DNA from: Blautia sp900556555
GTDB lineage: Bacteria > Bacillota > Clostridia > Lachnospirales > Lachnospiraceae
DNA: 64,000 bases
Direction: 5' to 3' (one strand)
Assembly (NCBI GenBank): GCA_964250615.1
Contig: CAXUGM010000004.1
Shown here: in pieces, positions 8,941 through 17,544 of the stretch
Layout of the letters: every line of letters starts with the position of its first letter
Numbering within the stretch: position 1 is the stretch's first letter
Notes under the pieces: generated by a model
What the model was told of the DNA's origin: nothing
The model's database searches: none
The model's input: the letters and a program-made list of their open reading frames with translations, nothing else
Translations under genes and position numbers: made by a program

Positions 8941-9000
8941 TACAGTGAACACTGTACATATGGAGAAGCCGGTCCGCTTTATGCGGGCCGGATATTCTCT
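8941..9000 (+). promoter_or_regulatory. Dyad and GC-rich stem-loop between acsC and acsE
   Basis: A near-perfect palindrome TACAGTG-AA-CACTGTA lies at 8941-8956 and could be an operator. A 9-bp stem CCGGTCCGC / GCGGGCCGG follows at 8969-8991, flanked by GAGAA and TTCTC that extend it. There is no T-run, so termination is doubtful. A further inverted repeat (TCTATT / AATAGA) is near 9031-9046. No confident promoter was found for acsE. Confidence 0.45.
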
Positions 9001-9119
9001 CACATCTTAAATTTCTTCTAAACTTCCCCGGTTCTATTTGAAATAGAGGGGGTAGTATAAAATGAATAGAGTGAAAACAGGTGTAAAAAAATTATATATA
9101 TAGTAAAAGGAGAACTATT

Positions 9120-9905
9120 ATGGCTAAATTTGTTACAATTGGTGAAAGAATTCACTGTATTTCCCCAGCAATCCGTAGAGCAATGGCTGAGCGTGATCCA
9201 GAACCAATCTTAAAACGTGCAAAAGAACAGTTAGATGCTGGTGCTACATATCTGGATGTTAACATCGGACCTGCTGAAAACGATGGAGAAGATTTAATGA
9301 AATGGGCTGTTCAGTTAATCCAGTCTAATTTTGACAACGTTCCATTAGCTCTGGATACAGCTAATAAAAAAGCAATTGAAGCTGGTATCTCCGTATATAA
9401 CAGAAGCAAAGGAAAACCAATCGTAAACTCTGCAGATGCAGGCGGAAGAATTGAAAACATCGACCTTGCAGCAGCAAACGATGCAATCGTTATTGCTCTT
9501 TGCTCCGCAGAAGGTATTGCAGCAGACAATGATGAACGTATGATGCACTGCCAGAACATGCTGGAAAGAGGTATGATGTTAGGTATGGAACCAACAGATT
9601 TATGGTTTGACCCATTATTCCTGGTTGTGAAAGGTATGCAGGACAAACAGATGGAAGTTCTGGAAGCAATCAAGATGTTCAGCGATATGGGACTGAACTC
9701 TACAGGTGGTCTGTCCAATAACTCCAATGGTATGCCAAAACACATCCGTCCAATCATGGATTCTGCTTTAGTAGCTATGTGCATGATGCAGGGTCTTACT
9801 TCTGCAATCGTAAATCCATGTGATTTAAGACTGATGGAAACCATCAAATCTTGTGATGTATTCAAAAACAATACATTATATGCAGATTCCTATCTGGAAA
9901 TCTAA
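9120..9905 (+). CDS. acsE: Methyltetrahydrofolate:corrinoid iron-sulfur protein methyltransferase
   Basis: A 261-residue pterin-binding TIM barrel that moves the methyl group of methyl-THF to the Co(I) corrinoid of AcsCD. Family features are the start region GERIHCISPAIRRAM, the DVNIGPAENDGEDLM segment and the late NNSNGMP segment. Length is close to the 262-residue Moorella AcsE. AAAGGAG precedes the ATG. It joins the folate branch (fhs, fchA, folD) to the acs branch. No methylene-THF reductase is next to it. Confidence 0.95.
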   Translation: MAKFVTIGERIHCISPAIRRAMAERDPEPILKRAKEQLDAGATYLDVNIGPAENDGEDLMKWAVQLIQSNFDNVPLALDTANKKAIEAGISVYNRSKGKPIVNSADAGGRIENIDLAAANDAIVIALCSAEGIAADNDERMMHCQNMLERGMMLGMEPTDLWFDPLFLVVKGMQDKQMEVLEAIKMFSDMGLNSTGGLSNNSNGMPKHIRPIMDSALVAMCMMQGLTSAIVNPCDLRLMETIKSCDVFKNNTLYADSYLEI

Positions 9906-9930
9906 TTTTATAGAAGATACTTTATATGAA

Positions 9931-9954
9931 GGCTGCTGCAGATTTGCAGCAGCC
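9931..9954 (+). other. Perfect 10-bp stem-loop after acsE
   Basis: GGCTGCTGCA and TGCAGCAGCC flank the tetraloop GATT. No T-run follows, so it is more likely an mRNA 3' stabiliser or processing site than a terminator. Confidence 0.55.
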
Positions 9955-9985
9955 TGTATAAAAATCAGAGAAAGGCAGAGTTTCT

Positions 9986-11920
9986 ATGTTTAAAGTAACT
10001 TTTAAATTCGAAAGCGGCGAGGATGTCACGACCTTTGCCCAGGAAGGTGAAAATCTGTTGGAAGTAGCTCGTCTCACCAATGTAGCGATTGATGCCCCAT
10101 GCGGCGGAAATGCTTCCTGCGGAAAATGTAAAGTAAAATTAGTAGAGGGTGAACTTCATTCTCCTAAGACCCGTCATATTTCTGACGAAGAATATCAAGG
10201 GGGCTGGAGACTGGCATGTGTAAGTAAGATTACCGGTGATGTTGCGGTGGAAGTACCTGATATTGCATCTGCTTACCGTAGTCGGATGAAAGTTGCGGAT
10301 TTAAGCTCCAAAGAGGAAATTGCCATTTTTGAGAATGCAAAGAATGATATTGAGTCAGCAGGGCTGGTACTGAAAAACAGCATGGATCTTTTGGATGTGA
10401 CCATGGATGTTCCGTCTTTGGATGACACCATGCCGGATAATGAGCGTTTTATTCGGGCAATCAAGAAGACAACCGGTGCAGAAAAGGTAAAACTTCCCTT
10501 CCAGGTTCTCACAAAAATTGCCAGGGTATTCCGAGAAAGCGATTTCCAGGTCCGTTGTGTAGTGCGAAAAGATGCTGCTCAAAAAGATATCTTTGTGTAT
10601 GATGTATATCCAAAAGATGCAGAAGTAGTGATCGGCGGACTTGCAATCGATATTGGTACAACGACGGTTTCAGCGTTATTGATTAATATGCAGACAGGAG
10701 AGATTATCGGAAAAGCCTCAGCAGGCAATGGCCAGATTCGGTATGGTGCGGACGTTATCAACCGGATTATTGAATCTATGAAGCCAGGCGGAAGTGAAAA
10801 ACTTCAGAAAGCAGTCATAGATGAAACCATCAATCCGATGATCCAGCAGATGTGCAGAGCCAATAATTTTGATCCAAATCATATTTACAGAATGGCAGTG
10901 GCAAGTAATACAACCATGAATCATCTTATGGCAGGTATGGAAGGGGATCCAATCAGGATGGAGCCATATATTCCTACTTTTTATAAGACAAATTCCCTGT
11001 TTGCATCTGATATAGGAATTGCCATTAACCGAGATGCCCATATTATTGTAGCACCGAATATCGGAAGCTATGTGGGCGGGGATATCACAGCAGGTGCTCT
11101 GGTAAGTATGTTGTGGAACAGACCAGAATTTTCTCTGTTCATTGACTTAGGAACAAATGGGGAGCTGGTATTTGGAAACTCTGATTTTATGATGAGCTGT
11201 GCATGCTCTGCAGGACCGGCCTTTGAGGGCGGTGATATTAGCTGTGGTATGCGAGCAACAGATGGTGCTATTGAGGCATGTACCATTGACAAAGAAACCA
11301 TGGAGCCATCCTATCATGTCATAGGAGAAGAGGGACAGAAACCAATCGGTTTGTGTGGTTCCGGTATTATTGACGTCATTGCAGAACTCTTCCGGACTGG
11401 AATTATCAATCCAAAGGGGAAATTTGTCAGAGAAGGCAGACGCATACGCCATGATGCTTATGGTATGGGTAGTTATGTCCTGGCTTTTGAGGAAGAGGCA
11501 GGTTCTGTAAAAGATGTAGAAATCAACGAAGTAGATATCGATAACTTTATCCGTGCAAAGGGAGCTATTTTCTCAGCAATCCGTACAATGCTGGCTTCCC
11601 TTGATTTCGACGTGGAAATGATTGACGATGTCTATGTAGCCGGTGGTATTGGAAGCGGCATTAATATGCAGAATGCGGTAAGAATCGGTATGTTCCCAGA
11701 TATTCCGATGGAGAAATTCCATTATATCGGAAACTCCTCCTTGTCCGGTGCATATACCATGCTTCTCTCAAGAGATGCAGAAAGAAAATGTTATGAGCTG
11801 GCAGCAAATATGACTTATCTGGAGCTTTCAGCAGTTCCGACTTATATGGATGAGTTTGTAGCATGCTGTTTTATCCCTCATACAGACACAACATTATTTC
11901 CATCCTGTGTACAGGATTAA
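9986..11920 (+). CDS. acsV: Reductive activator of the corrinoid protein (ASKHA ATPase with ferredoxin domain)
   Basis: A 644-residue protein. An N-terminal 2Fe-2S ferredoxin domain (CGGNASCGKC near residue 40 plus a later Cys in WRLACV) is followed by a linker and a long ASKHA-type domain with AIDIGTTTVSALL near residue 218 and FIDLGTNGEL near residue 385. This is the RACo/AcsV family, which uses ATP to return oxidised Co(II) corrinoid protein to Co(I). It lies after acsE and before the DUF3786 gene, as in several acetogen clusters. Length fits the family. Confidence 0.9.
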   Translation: MFKVTFKFESGEDVTTFAQEGENLLEVARLTNVAIDAPCGGNASCGKCKVKLVEGELHSPKTRHISDEEYQGGWRLACVSKITGDVAVEVPDIASAYRSRMKVADLSSKEEIAIFENAKNDIESAGLVLKNSMDLLDVTMDVPSLDDTMPDNERFIRAIKKTTGAEKVKLPFQVLTKIARVFRESDFQVRCVVRKDAAQKDIFVYDVYPKDAEVVIGGLAIDIGTTTVSALLINMQTGEIIGKASAGNGQIRYGADVINRIIESMKPGGSEKLQKAVIDETINPMIQQMCRANNFDPNHIYRMAVASNTTMNHLMAGMEGDPIRMEPYIPTFYKTNSLFASDIGIAINRDAHIIVAPNIGSYVGGDITAGALVSMLWNRPEFSLFIDLGTNGELVFGNSDFMMSCACSAGPAFEGGDISCGMRATDGAIEACTIDKETMEPSYHVIGEEGQKPIGLCGSGIIDVIAELFRTGIINPKGKFVREGRRIRHDAYGMGSYVLAFEEEAGSVKDVEINEVDIDNFIRAKGAIFSAIRTMLASLDFDVEMIDDVYVAGGIGSGINMQNAVRIGMFPDIPMEKFHYIGNSSLSGAYTMLLSRDAERKCYELAANMTYLELSAVPTYMDEFVACCFIPHTDTTLFPSCVQD

Positions 11921-11941
11921 TATGATATCCGAGGTGAACAT

Positions 11942-12592
11942 ATGAATTTTGATTATGCAAAAGACAGTAAAGAACAGCGGCCCTATGAGCATTATCTGGC
12001 AGCATATAAGGAACTGGATCCAAAAGAAATCAGTAAGAGAACCGGGTTTCCTTATGATGAAAAGACACAAACATTTACAGTGCATCTAATGGGAAGCACG
12101 TATCTTGTTTCATTCCCGGATTATGAGATTCGTCATGTGGAGGATTCTATTGGTGTATATCCTCTGGATGATGCTATGAATGCTAAAATTTTAATTATTC
12201 GCTTTATGGCGGAAAGACATACAGCTCTCTCTACCGGTAAGTTTATTACTTATCACGATGTTCCATGGGGAGAGGTGTATTTCAGACAGTTCCAGGGCAG
12301 ATGCTTGATGCGTTTTGCTTTTTCTTATGGAAATAAACTGGAACAGTTTCAAAAGGTAATGGAACACTTGGGAGCAGAAAAATCAACAGAAGGAGATTGT
12401 TCTTATACATTGGAATTTATGGACAATCTGTTTGTGAAATTCATTCTTTGGGAAGGTGATGATGAATTTCCACCTTCTTCACAGATTCTGTTTTCCGATA
12501 ATTTTGCAGCTTGCCTTGCTGCTGAAGATTTAGCTGTGGTGGGAGATATTTCCATCAATATGATGAAAGCGGTTGAAAAAAAGCTGTCTTAA
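11942..12592 (+). CDS. DUF3786 family protein of the acs cluster
   Basis: A 216-residue soluble protein starting 21 bases after acsV behind GAGGTG. The segment SKRTGFPYDEKTQTFTVHLMG and the late LFSDNFAACLAAEDLA resemble the DUF3786 family, which often sits beside corrinoid methyltransfer and acs genes. No catalytic motif or metal site is obvious; one Cys pair is absent. Its place suggests a role in corrinoid protein maturation or reactivation, but this is inference. No signal peptide or membrane segment is seen. Confidence 0.65.
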   Translation: MNFDYAKDSKEQRPYEHYLAAYKELDPKEISKRTGFPYDEKTQTFTVHLMGSTYLVSFPDYEIRHVEDSIGVYPLDDAMNAKILIIRFMAERHTALSTGKFITYHDVPWGEVYFRQFQGRCLMRFAFSYGNKLEQFQKVMEHLGAEKSTEGDCSYTLEFMDNLFVKFILWEGDDEFPPSSQILFSDNFAACLAAEDLAVVGDISINMMKAVEKKLS

Positions 12593-12604
12593 AATGAAGC
12601 AACG

Positions 12605-12712
12605 TATTAGTAGAGTAGGTATTGTGCGTTAAGTGTCATGGGATGGGAAGTTGTCCATGGACGAAGGTAATGATAGAATTATCCACGATGCAATATTGCG
12701 TCCGCTACTACA
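12605..12712 (+). promoter_or_regulatory. Tetrahydrofolate (THF-I) riboswitch
   Basis: The conserved THF-I core is present: GAGTAGG near 12613, GCGTTAAGTGTC at 12627-12638, GGGATGGGAAGTTGTC at 12639-12654, GGACGAAGG, and GCGTCCGCTACTA at the 3' end. P1 pairs TAGTAG (12608-12613) with CTACTA (12705-12710). The next helix pairs GTATTG (12619-12624) with CAATAT (12691-12696). The P3 stem pairs GTC-ATGG with CCATGGAC. It precedes a folate transporter gene, the classic context. Downstream TAGTA/TACTA copies at 12739-12750 could compete with P1, and a hairpin at 12722-12761 may be the expression platform. Confidence 0.92.
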
Positions 12713-12798
12713 TTAAAGATAAGTTCTGCTCTTTGGTGTAGTAAACTACTATGCCGGAACTCTTATTTCTGACAGTAAATGAGGAGGACTTATTACAA

Positions 12799-13362
12799 AT
12801 GAAAAATGAAAACAAAGTCAAGATTATGGTTTTTGCAGGTGCATTGATTGCAATGAATATTGTGCTTGCAAGATTGCTTGTAATTAACATTGGACCGACA
12901 TTACGTATTACAGTAAGCCAGACCCCGGTGTATCTTGCCGGATTTTGGTTTGGTCCCGTTGTGGGAGGAATTTGTGGATTTTTAGGTGATTTGATTGGAA
13001 GTTTGCTGCAAGGATATGCTCCAAATCCGTTTATTTCCGTATCTGCAATCCTTACAGGTGTTCTTCCTGGACTTATGAAACATTTTATGAAAAAACGAAT
13101 GGAAATCTGGCATGTGCTTGGGGTAATGGTGGTAAACGGACTCATTGGATCTTTGGGATTTACCTGTGTAGGTTTACATTTATACTATGGCACACCATGG
13201 TCTGTGCTTTATGCAGGCCGTGTGATCCAGACTATTTTACTGACTGCTGTCAATACGGTATTAGTATTTTTCCTGTACAGAAGCCCATTGACTGCATTAG
13301 TTAAAAAAAGTATCGGAAGCGGTGTTAAAACAAAAGGAACACATTTAGCCGACAAAGGCTGA
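12799..13362 (+). CDS. folT: Folate ECF transporter substrate-binding (S) component
   Basis: A 187-residue very hydrophobic protein with about six membrane helices. It matches the folate-family S components of energy-coupling factor transporters, for example in RLLVINIGPTLRITVSQTPVYLAG and the following Gly-rich loop. It would bind folate and join a shared EcfA/A'/T module encoded elsewhere. The reading frame opens earlier, but GAGGAGG at 12781-12787 points to the ATG at 12799. The THF riboswitch just upstream supports a folate substrate. fhs follows 70 bases later with no visible terminator between. Confidence 0.88.
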   Translation: MKNENKVKIMVFAGALIAMNIVLARLLVINIGPTLRITVSQTPVYLAGFWFGPVVGGICGFLGDLIGSLLQGYAPNPFISVSAILTGVLPGLMKHFMKKRMEIWHVLGVMVVNGLIGSLGFTCVGLHLYYGTPWSVLYAGRVIQTILLTAVNTVLVFFLYRSPLTALVKKSIGSGVKTKGTHLADKG

Positions 13363-13432
13363 CTTTGAATAAAACAGAAAATAATATGGTTCATCCATTT
13401 TATTTATATTACTTTTAAGGGAGGTTTTAGAA

Positions 13433-15118
13433 ATGGGATTTAAAACTGACATTGAAATTGCACAGGAGTGCACCATGGAACCAATTACTAAAATTGCAGA
13501 GAAAGCAGGTATAGATGACAAATATCTGGAACAGTATGGTAAATACAAAGCAAAAATCGACTACAATTTATTAAATGAGTCTGATGCTCCAAACGGAAAA
13601 CTGATTCTGGTTACAGCAATCAACCCTACACCAGCTGGTGAAGGTAAGACTACTACAACGGTAGGTCTTGCAGATGGTATGCAGAAATTAGGTAAGAAAG
13701 TTATGGTTGCCCTTCGTGAGCCATCCCTTGGACCTGTATTTGGTGTAAAAGGTGGAGCAGCAGGCGGCGGATACGCACAGGTTGTTCCTATGGAAGACAT
13801 CAACCTGCATTTCACAGGTGACTTCCACGCAATCGGTGCTGCTAACAACTTACTGGCAGCTATGCTGGATAACCACATTTACCAGGGAAATGAACTGAAC
13901 ATCGACCCAAGAAAGATCACATGGAGAAGATGTGTGGACATGAATGACCGTCAGCTTCGTTTTGTATTAGACGGTATGGGCGGAAAGACAAACGGTATGC
14001 CAAGAGAAGACGGCTATGACATCACCGTAGCATCCGAAATCATGGCAGTTCTGTGTCTGGCAAGTGACATCACAGACTTAAAAGAAAGATTAGGACGCAT
14101 CATCGTTGGTTATACATACGGAAAAGTTTCTGAGCAGAAACCAGTAACAGCACATGATCTTCACGCAGAAGGTGCTATGTGTGCCCTGTTAAAGGATGCC
14201 CTGAAACCAAACCTGGTTCAGACTCTGGAACATGTACCGGCTATCGTACACGGCGGCCCGTTTGCAAACATTGCTCATGGATGTAACTCTGTGATCGCTA
14301 CTAAGATGGCTCTGAAATTAGGTGATTATGCAATCACAGAAGCAGGTTTCGGTGCTGACCTTGGAGCAGAGAAATTCCTGGATATCAAATGCCGTATGGC
14401 TGGTCTTACACCAAATGCAGTTGTTATCGTTGCAACCGTACGTGCACTGAAATACAACGGTGGAGTTCCAAAAGCAGACCTGAACAACGAAAACCTGGAA
14501 GCACTGGAAAAAGGTCTTCCAAACTTACTGAAACACGTAAGCAATATCAAGAATGTTTACAAACTGCCATGTGTAGTTGCAATCAATGCATTCCCAACCG
14601 ATACCAAGGCAGAGCTTGACCTGGTAGAAAGAAAATGTAAAGAACTGGGCGTAAACGTTGCACTTTCCGAAGTATGGGCAAAAGGCGGCGAAGGCGGTGT
14701 AGCTCTTGCAAAAGAAGTAATCCGTCTGGTAGAAGAACCAAACGACTTCAGCTATTCTTATGAACTGGAAGGAAGCATCGAAGACAAACTGAACCAGATC
14801 GTACAGAAGATCTACGGTGGTAAGAGAGTTGTCCTTACAGCAAATGCTCAGAAACAGGCAAAACAGTTAGAAGATTTAGGATACGGAAACTGCCCGATCT
14901 GTGTAGCTAAGACACAGTACAGCCTCACAGATGATCAGACAAAACTGGGTGCACCGACAGACTTCGAAGTAACTGTACGTAACCTGAAGATTTCTGCAGG
15001 AGCAGGATTCGTAGTAGCTCTTACCGGTGAAATCATGACCATGCCAGGACTTCCAAAAGTACCGGCAGCAGAGAGAATCGATGTAGATGAAAAAGGAAAG
15101 ATTTCCGGCCTGTTCTAA
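13433..15118 (+). CDS. fhs: Formate--tetrahydrofolate ligase
   Basis: A 561-residue enzyme that activates formate with ATP to 10-formyl-THF, the first folate-bound step of the methyl branch. The P-loop TPAGEGKTTTTVGLADG is near residue 66, and the family signature PSLGPVFGVKGGAAGGGYAQV is near residue 97. Length is normal. AGGGAGG precedes the ATG. It is probably read with folT and so may be under the THF riboswitch. fchA and folD follow directly. Confidence 0.97.
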   Translation: MGFKTDIEIAQECTMEPITKIAEKAGIDDKYLEQYGKYKAKIDYNLLNESDAPNGKLILVTAINPTPAGEGKTTTTVGLADGMQKLGKKVMVALREPSLGPVFGVKGGAAGGGYAQVVPMEDINLHFTGDFHAIGAANNLLAAMLDNHIYQGNELNIDPRKITWRRCVDMNDRQLRFVLDGMGGKTNGMPREDGYDITVASEIMAVLCLASDITDLKERLGRIIVGYTYGKVSEQKPVTAHDLHAEGAMCALLKDALKPNLVQTLEHVPAIVHGGPFANIAHGCNSVIATKMALKLGDYAITEAGFGADLGAEKFLDIKCRMAGLTPNAVVIVATVRALKYNGGVPKADLNNENLEALEKGLPNLLKHVSNIKNVYKLPCVVAINAFPTDTKAELDLVERKCKELGVNVALSEVWAKGGEGGVALAKEVIRLVEEPNDFSYSYELEGSIEDKLNQIVQKIYGGKRVVLTANAQKQAKQLEDLGYGNCPICVAKTQYSLTDDQTKLGAPTDFEVTVRNLKISAGAGFVVALTGEIMTMPGLPKVPAAERIDVDEKGKISGLF

Positions 15119-15156
15119 GCGGTAAGTTGGCGGGAAGATTTAAGGAGGATACATAA

Positions 15157-15786
15157 ATGGGATTTTCAACTGTTCCATGTAATGAATTTGTAGAAGTGTT
15201 AGCATCTAAGGCTCCGGTTCCAGGCGGCGGTGGTGCATCTGCCTTGGTAGGTGCTGTAGGTACTGCTCTTGGAAACATGGTAGGAAGCCTTACTGTTGGT
15301 AAGAAAAAATATGCGGAAGTAGAAGAAGAAATGTGGGAGTTAAAGAAAAAGTGTGATGAACTCCAGAAAGATTTTCTTCGTCTAATCGAGAGAGATGCAG
15401 AAGTATTTGAACCTCTTTCAAAAGCATATGGTATGCCAAGAGCAACAGAAGAAGAAAAAGCTGAAAAAGCCAGAGTAATGGAAATCGTTCTGAAAGACGC
15501 ATGTTCCGTACCAATGGAAATTATGGAAAAATGCTGTGAAGCCATTGAAGTGATTGTAGAATTTGCGGCAAAAGGTTCTACTCTTGCGATTAGCGATGCG
15601 GGTGTTGGTGCAGCATTCTGTAAAGCAGCTTTAAAAGGTGCCAGCTTAAATGTTTATATCAATACAAAATCTATGGCTGACAGAGCATATGCAGAAGAAT
15701 TAAACAAAAAAGCAGATGCTATGCTGGAAAAATATACAAAGATTGCAGACGAAACTTTTGACAGTGTATTATCCAGATTAAAATAA
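15157..15786 (+). CDS. fchA: Methenyl-THF cyclohydrolase (FTCD cyclodeaminase family)
   Basis: A 209-residue helical protein of the formiminotransferase-cyclodeaminase family. The segment KAPVPGGGGASALVGAVGTALGNMV near residue 15 is the family signature for folate binding. In acetogens the stand-alone form (FchA) converts methenyl-THF to formyl-THF and back. It sits between fhs and folD, which supports this role over histidine breakdown. AAGGAGG precedes the ATG. Confidence 0.9.
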   Translation: MGFSTVPCNEFVEVLASKAPVPGGGGASALVGAVGTALGNMVGSLTVGKKKYAEVEEEMWELKKKCDELQKDFLRLIERDAEVFEPLSKAYGMPRATEEEKAEKARVMEIVLKDACSVPMEIMEKCCEAIEVIVEFAAKGSTLAISDAGVGAAFCKAALKGASLNVYINTKSMADRAYAEELNKKADAMLEKYTKIADETFDSVLSRLK

Positions 15787-15835
15787 TCAGCGGGTTTATT
15801 TAATAAGAGAAAACTTTTAGGAGGATGCTAATATC

Positions 15836-16687
15836 ATGGCAAAGAGATTACTTGGTAAAGAAGTAACAGCAGCATTAAATGAAAGAATCAAATCAGATGT
15901 TGCTGCATTAGAAGCAAAAGGAGTAAAACCTACTCTGGGTATCATCCGCGTAGGAGAGAACGAAAGTGATATTTCCTACGAAAGAGGAGCAACAAAACGT
16001 TGTGAAACATTAGGTGTTGCATGTGAAAAGATTTTACTTCCTGCAGATGTATCACAGGAAGAATTACTTGCAACTATTGATAAAGTAAATAAAGATGACA
16101 ATATTCACGGAGTATTATTATTCCGTCCTCTTCCAAAACATTTAGATCAGTCTGTGATTGAAAATGCACTGGATCCTGCAAAAGATGTTGACTGTATGAC
16201 AGATGGCTCTATGTCTGGTGTATTCACAGGAAAGAATGTAGGATTCCCTCCATGTACACCACAGGCATGTATGGAAATCTTAGACCACTATGGAATCGAT
16301 TGTACAGGTAAAAAAGCAGTGGTAGTTGGAAGAAGCCTTGTTGTAGGTAAACCGGCAGCAATGATGCTGATCAAGAAAAATGCAACTGTTACAGTATGTC
16401 ATACAAGAACTGTAGATATGCCGTCTGTTGTAAAAGAAGCAGATATCGTCATTGTAGCTGCAGGCCGTGCAGGTGTGGTAGATGACACCTATTTAAGAGA
16501 AGGACAGGTTGTTATTGATGTTGGTATCAATGTAAACGCAGAAGGAAAACTTTGCGGAGATGTTGACTTTGAAAAGGCTGAACCAATTGTAGAAGCAATT
16601 ACACCTGTACCGGGCGGTGTTGGAAGTGTTACAACTTCTGTACTGGTTGGACATGTGGTAGAAGCAGCAAAGAGAAAATTTGCTTAA
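15836..16687 (+). CDS. folD: Methylene-THF dehydrogenase / methenyl-THF cyclohydrolase, divergent
   Basis: A 283-residue FolD-family enzyme. The Rossmann motif GRSLVVGKPAAMML and the C-terminal TPVPGGVGSVTTSVL are intact. Tyr48 and Lys54 occupy the places of Tyr50 and catalytic Lys56 of E. coli FolD. The active-site Gln of E. coli (Gln98 in QLPLP) is replaced by Phe96 in FRPLP, and DVDG reads DVDC. With fchA beside it, this enzyme may act mainly as a dehydrogenase. AGGAGG precedes the ATG; a terminator follows. Confidence 0.92.
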   Translation: MAKRLLGKEVTAALNERIKSDVAALEAKGVKPTLGIIRVGENESDISYERGATKRCETLGVACEKILLPADVSQEELLATIDKVNKDDNIHGVLLFRPLPKHLDQSVIENALDPAKDVDCMTDGSMSGVFTGKNVGFPPCTPQACMEILDHYGIDCTGKKAVVVGRSLVVGKPAAMMLIKKNATVTVCHTRTVDMPSVVKEADIVIVAAGRAGVVDDTYLREGQVVIDVGINVNAEGKLCGDVDFEKAEPIVEAITPVPGGVGSVTTSVLVGHVVEAAKRKFA

Positions 16688-16704
16688 TTTGATTTGTTTT
16701 TAAT

Positions 16705-16749
16705 ACTGTCGTATGAATCCTTTTTCAGGGGTTTCATACGGCAGTTTTT
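16705..16749 (+). terminator. Intrinsic terminator after folD
   Basis: A long stem between 16705-16720 (ACTGTCGTATGAATCC) and 16730-16745 (GGTTTCATACGGCAGT), with one mismatch, is followed by TTTTTC. It separates the folate genes from the convergent minus-strand pair. Confidence 0.9.
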
Positions 16750-16770
16750 CGTTTAAGTGCATTAGGCAGA

Positions 16771-17532
16771 TTAAGTTTCTTGAAATTCCGTCATATTTTT
16801 ACGGAACCAGAGAGGAAGAAAATTTCTCTGGCATTTTGGATTCTTTCTGGCATCAATAGCGACAGACTGAAAAAAGGTTTTCCACAGATGGCTGTAAGGG
16901 TCACGGTGCTCTTTGATATCTTCCATATAGGATAGCTCCACAGGAGTGACAGGTGTTAAAAAGAAAGGCTGGTTCATAGGATGTACAATAGAAAGCATTC
17001 TTGTTTTGTCTGTGATCATCCAATTTTCAGATGGCATCCGATCCTCAAAATGAGGGGCAAGAAGGGTAAGAATGTTGCATTTAGGTTCAATGATAGAGAA
17101 AAGTACCTGATTTTCAAGTCTGGAAAACCGCAAAAATTCACGAAACTGATGGCATTCATTATAGACCTTGCGTTTTAATTCAAAGACACCGGATGTATAG
17201 GGATGTCCCAGCATTTTTGTCACGTTAGGGCCTGTAGCAAAACCTAAGATTAAAAAACGGTATATCATATCCAGTTTATCTTGCCGGAAGGACATAGATG
17301 CAGCATAAACCCACTGATAGGCTTCCCAGGATATTTTCTTTTGTATAGAGGATATGACTTTTTTAACCTTTTTCTGATCAGCATCAATGTGCCTGTATTC
17401 ACAGAAAAGCTCTAAATTTCCCACAGGATCTGTCTGAAGCCGGATATTAGAATGACCAAGGCGGGCTGCCCAGGCGTCATAAATACAGGTCATCATGGAT
17501 TCAAAATTATCATTGCATGTAAAAACTACCAT
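16771..17532 (-). CDS. TIGR03915-type putative DNA metabolism protein
   Basis: A 253-residue protein beginning MVVFTCNDNFESMMTCIYDAW, typical of the TIGR03915 / DUF4130 family. The middle has FATGPNVTKMLGHP, and the C-terminal half is family-like up to FLPLWFRKNMTEF. Members are almost always paired with the TIGR03916 radical SAM protein, as here: it starts 12 bases after that gene. The pair is thought to act in DNA repair or modification, but the reaction is unknown to me. Both share the LexA-like control region at 19077-19138. Confidence 0.8.
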   Translation of the reverse strand: MVVFTCNDNFESMMTCIYDAWAARLGHSNIRLQTDPVGNLELFCEYRHIDADQKKVKKVISSIQKKISWEAYQWVYAASMSFRQDKLDMIYRFLILGFATGPNVTKMLGHPYTSGVFELKRKVYNECHQFREFLRFSRLENQVLFSIIEPKCNILTLLAPHFEDRMPSENWMITDKTRMLSIVHPMNQPFFLTPVTPVELSYMEDIKEHRDPYSHLWKTFFQSVAIDARKNPKCQRNFLPLWFRKNMTEFQET

Positions 17533-17544
17533 ATAAAATCTCCT

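Noticed and set aside
9311..9871. 186-residue antisense frame over acsE
   Set aside because: It lies wholly inside acsE on the other strand, has no ribosome site and reads as a low-quality Ser/Ile-rich mirror of a conserved gene.
15033..15545. 170-residue minus-strand frame over fhs and fchA
   Set aside because: Composition is that of a shadow frame; both + genes are certain.
16705..16749. Use of the folD terminator by the minus-strand pair as well
   Set aside because: On the minus strand the stem is followed by ATTAAAAAC, not by a T-run.
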